Assembly: GCA_028701435.1 (NCBI GenBank)
Contig: JAQVQT010000091.1
Location: 1-7,411 of the forward strand
Direction: 5' to 3'
DNA length: 7,411 bases
From: Smithellaceae bacterium
GTDB taxonomy: Bacteria; Desulfobacterota; Syntrophia; Syntrophales; Smithellaceae
Of this stretch, positions 1 through 4,431 are shown one piece after another. A program made the position numbers and the translations under genes. The notes beneath the pieces were generated by a model. The model saw only the letters and a program-made list of their open reading frames with translations, did not search any database and was not told the origin of the DNA. Positions within the stretch are counted from its first letter, which is position 1. Each line of letters begins with the position of its first letter.

Positions 1-1890
1 ACCATCGCTTCCATGACCTTTGAAACCGACGGGCACACGCTGGGCGGAACACCGCCGAAAGCGGCGCTCATTACACTGCAGAGTCTGGGCGCCGACGCCG
101 TGGGCTGCAACTGCTCCACGGGTCCCGAACAGATGGCGGAATATATCGCCGCCATGAAGCCCCTCGCGACGGTGCCGCTTCTGGCCAAACCCAACGCCGG
201 TCTGCCGCGGCTCGAAGGGCTGAAAACCGTATTCGACATGGATCCCGCAAGCTTTGCCGCCGGCGCACGGAAACTGGCCGCGGCGGGCGCCAATCTGCTG
301 GGAGGATGCTGCGGCACGACGCCCGCCCACATCGCGGCGCTGGCCGGGGCCGTCGGGAAAAGAAAACCGCCAAAGCCCCGCCGGACATCGATCGCGGCGC
401 TCAGCTCCGCCCGCAGCTTTCTCCCGCTGGACATGAATCAGCCGCTGCTGGTGATCGGTGAAAGGATCAATCCCACCGGCAAGAAGGCCCTGCAGCAGGA
501 GCTCCTGGAAGGCAAACTGTCCATCATCCGCCAAATGGCGCAGGAGCAGGAAGCGCAGGGAGCATCCCTTCTGGACGTCAACATCGGCGTGCCGGGCATT
601 GACGAAGCCGCGACGATCAAAAACGTCATCGGGCTTCTCGCCACAACCACCCGGCTGCCGCTGGTCATCGATTCGTCCAGAGTGGAAACCATCGAAGCGG
701 CGCTGCGCCTCTATCCGGGCCGAATGCTGATCAATTCCATTTCCGGCGAAAAGGAAAAGCTCGCCAGGCTTCTGCCGCTGGCCGCGAAATACGGCGCGAT
801 GTTCATTCTGCTGCCCCTCACCGACGGCAGCATTCCAAAGACGGCGGAGAAACGCCGGGAGGTCATCCGGTCGATTTACGCCAAAGCGCAAAAGGCCGGG
901 ATGACCAAAGAGGATTTTATCGTGGACGGTCTGACGATGGCGGTCGCCTCCGATGCCGACGCGGCCCGGGAAACGCTGGCCACGGTGGCCTGGTGCAAAA
1001 AAACGCTGAAATGCCAAACGGTTCTCGGCCTGTCCAATATTTCCTTTGGCATGCCGGGGCGTCCCTGGCTCAACGCCGCGTTTCTGGCCATGGCGCAGTA
1101 CTGCGGCCTTACGTTGGCCATCGCCAATCCGGCCGGCATTGAATTCATGAACGTGAAAAAGGCGGCAGACGCGCTTGTCGCCCGAGAAAAGGCGCCCCTG
1201 CTGTTCATTCGCCATTTTTCCGAGCAGGCGCCCGCAGCGCCGCAAACCGCTTCGGCGGCGCAAATGTCGCCGGAGGAAAAGGTCACCGCGGCCATCCTGG
1301 ACGGCGATCGGGACCGCATTGTCTCTTTTGTCGAAGCACTCCTTCAGGCCGGACTTCCCGCCTCCCGAATCGTCGACGACCTGTTGATTCCGGCCATTGT
1401 GAAGGTGGGCGACCTGTACGAGAAGAAAATTTATTTTCTGCCGCAGCTCATGGCCGCGGCGGAAACGATGAAAAAAGCCCTGGCCCTCCTGGACCCGTAT
1501 CTGAAGCAAAAGGCGGCCGCGCAAAAGGGCAAAGTCCTGCTGGCGACCGTCCGGGGCGATATTCACGACATCGGCAAGAATATTGTCGCGCTGCTTTTGA
1601 GAAATTACGGATATTGTGTTATTGACCTCGGCAAAGATGTTCAGGACCGGGCGATCCTCGAGGCGGCTCGAAAGGAAAAACCGGATGTGATCGGACTTTC
1701 CGCCCTGATGACCACGACGATGGTCCACATGAAGGAGATCATTTCACTGGCCCGCGCGCAGGGAATCCGCACGGACTTTCTCGTCGGCGGAGCCGTGGTG
1801 ACGCGGGCGTATGCGGAATCCATCGGCGCATCCTTTGCCCGGGACGGCGTAGCCGCCGTCAAAGCGGTGGATGAGCTGATCAAAAAATAA
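1..1890 (+). CDS. metH: Cobalamin-dependent methionine synthase (5-methyltetrahydrofolate-homocysteine methyltransferase), 5'-truncated by window edge
   Basis: The enzyme moves a methyl group from 5-methyl-tetrahydrofolate through protein-bound cobalamin to homocysteine, making methionine in the cytoplasm. The reading frame is open from base 1, so the gene starts outside the window; the Met codon at 13 is internal. Domains in order: the end of the homocysteine methyltransferase barrel (1 to about 355), with zinc-ligand cysteines in GCNCSTG (the Cys at 112 aligns with the family GxNC) and GGCCGTTP (Cys 307 and 310); a pterin-binding barrel (about 440-1150) with GERINPTG, DVNIG (574), VIDSS (664) and GLSNISFG (1027); the B12 helical cap (about 1270-1510); and the Rossmann B12 domain (about 1525-1885), with DxHxxG as DIHDIG (cobalt-ligand His at 1564), SxL (Ser 1699, Leu 1705) and GG (1786). 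The protein ends about 30 residues after that GG, so the C-terminal AdoMet-binding activation domain of E. coli MetH is absent. Such short MetH forms occur in other bacteria. The stop overlaps the next start. Confidence 0.95.
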   Translation, partial: TIASMTFETDGHTLGGTPPKAALITLQSLGADAVGCNCSTGPEQMAEYIAAMKPLATVPLLAKPNAGLPRLEGLKTVFDMDPASFAAGARKLAAAGANLLGGCCGTTPAHIAALAGAVGKRKPPKPRRTSIAALSSARSFLPLDMNQPLLVIGERINPTGKKALQQELLEGKLSIIRQMAQEQEAQGASLLDVNIGVPGIDEAATIKNVIGLLATTTRLPLVIDSSRVETIEAALRLYPGRMLINSISGEKEKLARLLPLAAKYGAMFILLPLTDGSIPKTAEKRREVIRSIYAKAQKAGMTKEDFIVDGLTMAVASDADAARETLATVAWCKKTLKCQTVLGLSNISFGMPGRPWLNAAFLAMAQYCGLTLAIANPAGIEFMNVKKAADALVAREKAPLLFIRHFSEQAPAAPQTASAAQMSPEEKVTAAILDGDRDRIVSFVEALLQAGLPASRIVDDLLIPAIVKVGDLYEKKIYFLPQLMAAAETMKKALALLDPYLKQKAAAQKGKVLLATVRGDIHDIGKNIVALLLRNYGYCVIDLGKDVQDRAILEAARKEKPDVIGLSALMTTTMVHMKEIISLARAQGIRTDFLVGGAVVTRAYAESIGASFARDGVAAVKAVDELIKK

Positions 1891-1892
1891 TG
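1888..1892 (+). promoter_or_regulatory. Stop/start overlap (TAATG) coupling metH and the tonB-like gene
   Basis: The metH stop TAA (1888-1890) shares its last base with the ATG of the next gene (1890-1892). No good Shine-Dalgarno sequence sits at the usual distance upstream; the sequence before it is A-rich. Translation of the tonB-like gene therefore probably depends on ribosomes finishing metH. A second in-frame ATG at 1896 could serve as start and would shorten the product by two residues. Confidence 0.7.
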
Positions 1893-2612
1893 ACCATGAC
1901 GACGGAAAAACAAAACAGACTGTTGAGCGTTTGCGCATCGGTTGGACTTCACACCCTGGCGGCGGCCATCCTGATTTTCGGCCTGTCCGGCCATGCAAGG
2001 GTCCCCGAGACGCCGGGCAGGCTTGCGGTCGTCTGGGCATCCATCGCTTCCGGAAAAGACGCTTCTTCGCCGCCTGCCCCGCAAGCCGGGCCAAAGAAAC
2101 CCTCCGGCGCGGAGGGCCGTTCTTCCGCCGCGGGGAAGGCGCAGGCCGCCGAGAATTTCCCGCCGGCGCTTCGCACTTCCGTTTCGGCCGATGCAAAAGC
2201 CGCGTCCGATGAGGCAACATTGTCTTTCGAAACCCAAACGGCGGTCTATGCGGAAGCGCCCGGCCACGGGACTTTTTCCGATGCCGGAAGAGCGCAGGCG
2301 GCCCCCGTTGTACAGCCAGTCGCTTCCAGCGCCTATCCCCGATATCGGGAGAACCCGCCGCCCGGTTATCCGGAAACGGCGCGGCAAAGGGGCTATGAGG
2401 GCGTTGTGCTGGTCGCGGTGGAGATCCTGACGGACGGACGCGTGGGCAAAGCCGTCGTCCGACAGTCATCCGGCTATGCCATTCTGGACCACACCGCGAT
2501 TGCCGCGGTCAGAGACTGGAAATTCGTGCCGGCCAAAAAGTCCGGCATTCCCTATAAAACATGGGCGGAGCTGCCCATCAAATTTGTAATCCACGAGAAT
2601 TCACGCTCGTAA
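1890..2612 (+). CDS. TonB-family energy transducer
   Basis: A 240-residue inner-membrane-anchored periplasmic protein. TonB proteins work with ExbB-ExbD to pass proton-motive force to outer-membrane receptors that import B12, siderophores or other large substrates. One N-terminal membrane segment (about residues 11-32) follows a short charged start. It keeps the Ser-x3-His-x6-Leu spacing of the TonB anchor (S17, H21, L28), with the final Ser at 33, one place later than in E. coli. Residues about 35-145 form a low-complexity linker rich in Ala, Ser and Pro, without clear Glu-Pro/Lys-Pro repeats. The TonB C-terminal domain covers about 149-235: YPETARQRGYEG (160-171), LTDGRVGKAVV (180-190), SSGYAILDHTAIAAVRDWKF (193-212) and final strand LPIKFVI (228-234). 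No exbB, exbD or receptor gene is in the window, so the receptor served is unknown. It could be a TonB-like protein with another role, but the anchor motif favours a true transducer. Confidence 0.88.
   Translation: MTMTTEKQNRLLSVCASVGLHTLAAAILIFGLSGHARVPETPGRLAVVWASIASGKDASSPPAPQAGPKKPSGAEGRSSAAGKAQAAENFPPALRTSVSADAKAASDEATLSFETQTAVYAEAPGHGTFSDAGRAQAAPVVQPVASSAYPRYRENPPPGYPETARQRGYEGVVLVAVEILTDGRVGKAVVRQSSGYAILDHTAIAAVRDWKFVPAKKSGIPYKTWAELPIKFVIHENSRS
2100..2116 (+). repeat. Short GC-rich inverted repeat inside the tonB linker
   Basis: CCCTCCG (2100-2106) and CGGAGGG (2110-2116) form a perfect 7-bp stem around a 3-base loop. A weaker 5-bp pair, CTTCC (2122-2126) with GGAAG (2134-2138), follows directly. 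No T-run follows, so this is not a typical intrinsic terminator. It lies in the poorly conserved linker of the TonB protein and may simply reflect GC-rich composition. Confidence 0.3.
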
Positions 2613-2626
2613 TTTCATTCGGACCG

Positions 2627-2632
2627 AAGGAG
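2627..2632 (+). promoter_or_regulatory. Shine-Dalgarno site of pyrE
   Basis: AAGGAG lies six bases before the ATG at 2639 and fixes that start. It is preferred over the in-frame upstream ATG at 2561, which lies inside the tonB-like gene and would add 26 residues unlike PyrE, and over the ATG at 2645, which is 12 bases from the site. A tiny TTCG-GAC-CGAA hairpin (2618-2628) touches its 5' edge but is probably too weak to matter. Confidence 0.8.
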
Positions 2633-2638
2633 AAGGTT

Positions 2639-3229
2639 ATGTCCATGGATCAAAGCATCGCCAGAGAGCGTCTTGGTAAAATCATTCTGGAGCGCTCTTT
2701 CAAATACAGCGACAATCCCCCTTTTACGCTGGCGTCGGGCCGCCAGAGCAACTTTTATTTCAACTGCAAACCGACCACGCTGGACCCGGAAGGAATGAAT
2801 CTGATCGGCGAGGTTGTTTTTGACATGCTTCGGGACGCGCCGGTCACCGCGGCGGGAGGCCTGACGCTGGGCGCCGACCCGATCGCCAACGCCCTGGCCG
2901 TGATTTCCTTTCAAAAAGGCAAACCGATCAAATCATTCATCGTGCGCAAGGATGTAAAAGACCACGGCACGAAAAGCGCCGTCGAGGGGAACGTCGTCCC
3001 CGGCGAAAGGGTGGTGATTATCGATGATGTCATCACCACCGGCGGTTCGACGATCACCGCCATCGAACAGGCCCAACGGGCCGGTCTGGTGGTGGACCGG
3101 GTCATTACCCTGATTGACCGGGAGGAAGGCGGACGGGAAAACATCCTTCAGCACACGGACTTCGTTTCGTCCGTGTTTACGCGGACGGAAATTATGGCGC
3201 TACGCGCGGAAATCATGTCAGGACAGTAG
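2639..3229 (+). CDS. pyrE: Orotate phosphoribosyltransferase
   Basis: This cytoplasmic enzyme joins orotate to 5-phosphoribosyl-1-pyrophosphate (PRPP), giving orotidine 5'-monophosphate and pyrophosphate, the fifth step of de novo pyrimidine synthesis. The product is 196 residues, normal for bacterial PyrE. The N-terminal orotate/PRPP region reads FTLASGRQSNFYFNCK (29-44). The flexible catalytic loop reads RKDVKDHG (103-110), with the conserved Arg, Lys and His. The 13-residue PRPP motif is VVIIDDVITTGGS (125-137), with the paired acidic residues D129 and D130. The start was chosen from the Shine-Dalgarno site at 2627-2632. The gene begins 26 bases after the tonB-like stop and ends 5 bases before the next start, so it is almost surely co-transcribed with both. 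No attenuator-like hairpin with a T-run precedes it, so pyrimidine-responsive control is not evident here. All key residues look intact. Confidence 0.96.
   Translation: MSMDQSIARERLGKIILERSFKYSDNPPFTLASGRQSNFYFNCKPTTLDPEGMNLIGEVVFDMLRDAPVTAAGGLTLGADPIANALAVISFQKGKPIKSFIVRKDVKDHGTKSAVEGNVVPGERVVIIDDVITTGGSTITAIEQAQRAGLVVDRVITLIDREEGGRENILQHTDFVSSVFTRTEIMALRAEIMSGQ
3153..3176 (+). repeat. Perfect 8-bp inverted repeat near the 3' end of pyrE
   Basis: ACACGGAC (3153-3160) and GTCCGTGT (3169-3176) pair perfectly around the 8-base loop TTCGTTTC. The structure lies inside pyrE, about 50 bases before its stop and about 58 before the next start. Only three T follow, so it is not a convincing terminator. 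It could act as an mRNA stability or pausing element, or be chance in coding sequence. Confidence 0.35.
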
Positions 3230-3234
3230 CGGAC

Positions 3235-4398
3235 ATGAAGAAAGTCATCGCGCTCCCCGGTTTTCTGCTGTTGGTTTTGCTGATGTTTATCTGCGTCAGC
3301 GTTGAAGCGTCCGTCATTCCGGTCACTAAATTCCGCTCCACGGATCTGCCGGGCGGCGCGCCCGCCGGCTGGGCGCTGGAGAAAAAAACCGGCACGCCTT
3401 CCCTGAAAATCTCCATGGAAGGCGACCACTATTATCTGCATCTGCTCTCGCAGGGCAACTCGTCCTTTGGCGTGCGCACATCGGCGCGCGTCAACGTGAA
3501 GAACTATCCGATTCTTTCCTGGCGTTGGAAAGTCGAAAAATTGCCCATGGGCGGCGATGTCCGCAAGAAAACCGCCGACGATCAGGCGCTCCAGGTCTAT
3601 ATTGCCTTCAAAGAAACCGGATTTCCGGCCGTCCTGAACACGCCGGTCGTAGGCTATGTCTGGGACAACGAGGCACCCAAGGGATGGACCGGCCGCAGCA
3701 CGCAGATCGGCGGCGACAAAATGCGCTACATCGTTTTGCGCAACAAAACGGACAAAACCGGCCATTGGTACACGGAACGCCGCAATCTTTATGAAGACTA
3801 CAAAAAGCTTTTCGGCGACATCAACGGGGGGGAACCCCTCGGCGTCACGACCGGCCTGCAGATTCACATCAACACCCAGAGAACCAGGACGCCCGCCGAA
3901 GGTCTGATCGGCGAGATCTACTTCAGCAGCGAGACAAAGGATGTCGCGGCAACGGAAGCCGCCAAGGAGAAAATGGTTGCCGCGACGCCCGTGCTCTCCG
4001 CTCCCAGGGGGAAAGCGCTGCCCGCGGCGGTCCTCGACGACGATTTCAGCCGCCCGGGCTGCATCAACATCAGCATTGGCTTTGACGCCAATTCCATGCA
4101 GGTGGACGGCATCCCGCAGGGCAGCGTGCAAACCATCATGGAGTATCTGGTGAAGCATCCCCGGGAAACGCTCGTCATCACCGGTCATACGGACAGCGTC
4201 GGTTCCGAAGCCTTCAACCTGGAGCTGTCGAGGCGGCGGGCCCAAAGCGTCAAACAATATCTGGTCGAACAATACGCCATCGACGAGAACCGCCTGATCG
4301 TCCGGGGCGCGGGCGAATCGCAGCCGATCGCCGACAACAACACGCCGGAAGGCCAGGCGCAAAACCGCCGCGTGACGATTCAGGATTGTCCGCGGTAA
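3235..4398 (+). CDS. Exported DUF3047-OmpA domain fusion protein, probably periplasmic and bound to peptidoglycan
   Basis: A 387-residue protein of unknown function. Residues 1-25 look like a Sec signal peptide: KK at the start, a hydrophobic core, and likely cleavage after V-E-A25. Cys20 lacks a proper lipobox. Residues about 35-232 resemble DUF3047: SWRWKVEKLP (95-104), DDQALQVYIAF (115-125), GYVWDNEAPKG (140-150), W178 with ERRN (181-184) and YEDYKKLFG (186-194), ending GEIYF (226-230). The Asp-rich D-x-D-N-T-like stretch I recall near the end of many family members reads IHINTQRT here. An Ala-rich linker (about 233-275) leads to an OmpA C-terminal domain (277-385) with TGHTDSVGS and LSRRRAQSV. 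D320 and R335 are 15 apart, as in OmpA residues that bind diaminopimelate of peptidoglycan. The only mature cysteines, C276 and C385, flank this domain. Start: 5 bases after pyrE, with only a weak AGGA at 3220-3223. The DUF3047 part may bind a ligand at the cell wall; this is a guess. Confidence 0.88.
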   Translation: MKKVIALPGFLLLVLLMFICVSVEASVIPVTKFRSTDLPGGAPAGWALEKKTGTPSLKISMEGDHYYLHLLSQGNSSFGVRTSARVNVKNYPILSWRWKVEKLPMGGDVRKKTADDQALQVYIAFKETGFPAVLNTPVVGYVWDNEAPKGWTGRSTQIGGDKMRYIVLRNKTDKTGHWYTERRNLYEDYKKLFGDINGGEPLGVTTGLQIHINTQRTRTPAEGLIGEIYFSSETKDVAATEAAKEKMVAATPVLSAPRGKALPAAVLDDDFSRPGCINISIGFDANSMQVDGIPQGSVQTIMEYLVKHPRETLVITGHTDSVGSEAFNLELSRRRAQSVKQYLVEQYAIDENRLIVRGAGESQPIADNNTPEGQAQNRRVTIQDCPR

Positions 4399-4415
4399 AA
4401 TATTCTTTTTCCATC

Positions 4416-4421
4416 GAGGAG
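4416..4421 (+). promoter_or_regulatory. Shine-Dalgarno site of the M16C peptidase gene
   Basis: GAGGAG lies ten bases before the ATG at 4432, in the 33-base gap after the DUF3047-OmpA gene. The spacing is slightly long but supports that start, which also matches the usual N-terminus of PreP-like proteins. The T-run just upstream (4404-4410) follows only a loopless CCGCGG palindrome, so no terminator separates the two genes. Confidence 0.65.
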
Positions 4422-4431
4422 CGTCCCGGAA

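Noticed and set aside
1641..2469. Two minus-strand open frames of about 240-250 codons opposite the metH end and the tonB-like gene
   Set aside because: They overlap each other and well-supported sense genes. Their products are Arg/Pro/Gly-rich, typical of shadow frames in GC-rich DNA.
2583..2615. Promoter-like TTGTAA and TAATTT boxes before pyrE
   Set aside because: They are about 20 bases apart, longer than the usual 16-18, and match the consensus poorly. The operon spacing explains pyrE expression without them.
2561..2638. Upstream ATG extending pyrE by 26 residues
   Set aside because: The extension overlaps the tonB-like gene, has no ribosome site and does not resemble a PyrE N-terminus. 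The ATG at 2639 has AAGGAG six bases upstream.
3292..3312. Lipoprotein signal at Cys20 of the DUF3047-OmpA protein
   Set aside because: The residues before it, Met-Phe-Ile, do not fit a lipobox (small residue at -1). A Sec cleavage after Val-Glu-Ala25 fits better.
4390..4412. Possible terminator between the DUF3047-OmpA gene and the peptidase gene
   Set aside because: There is a T-rich stretch, but only a loopless CCGCGG palindrome before it, so no stable hairpin can form.
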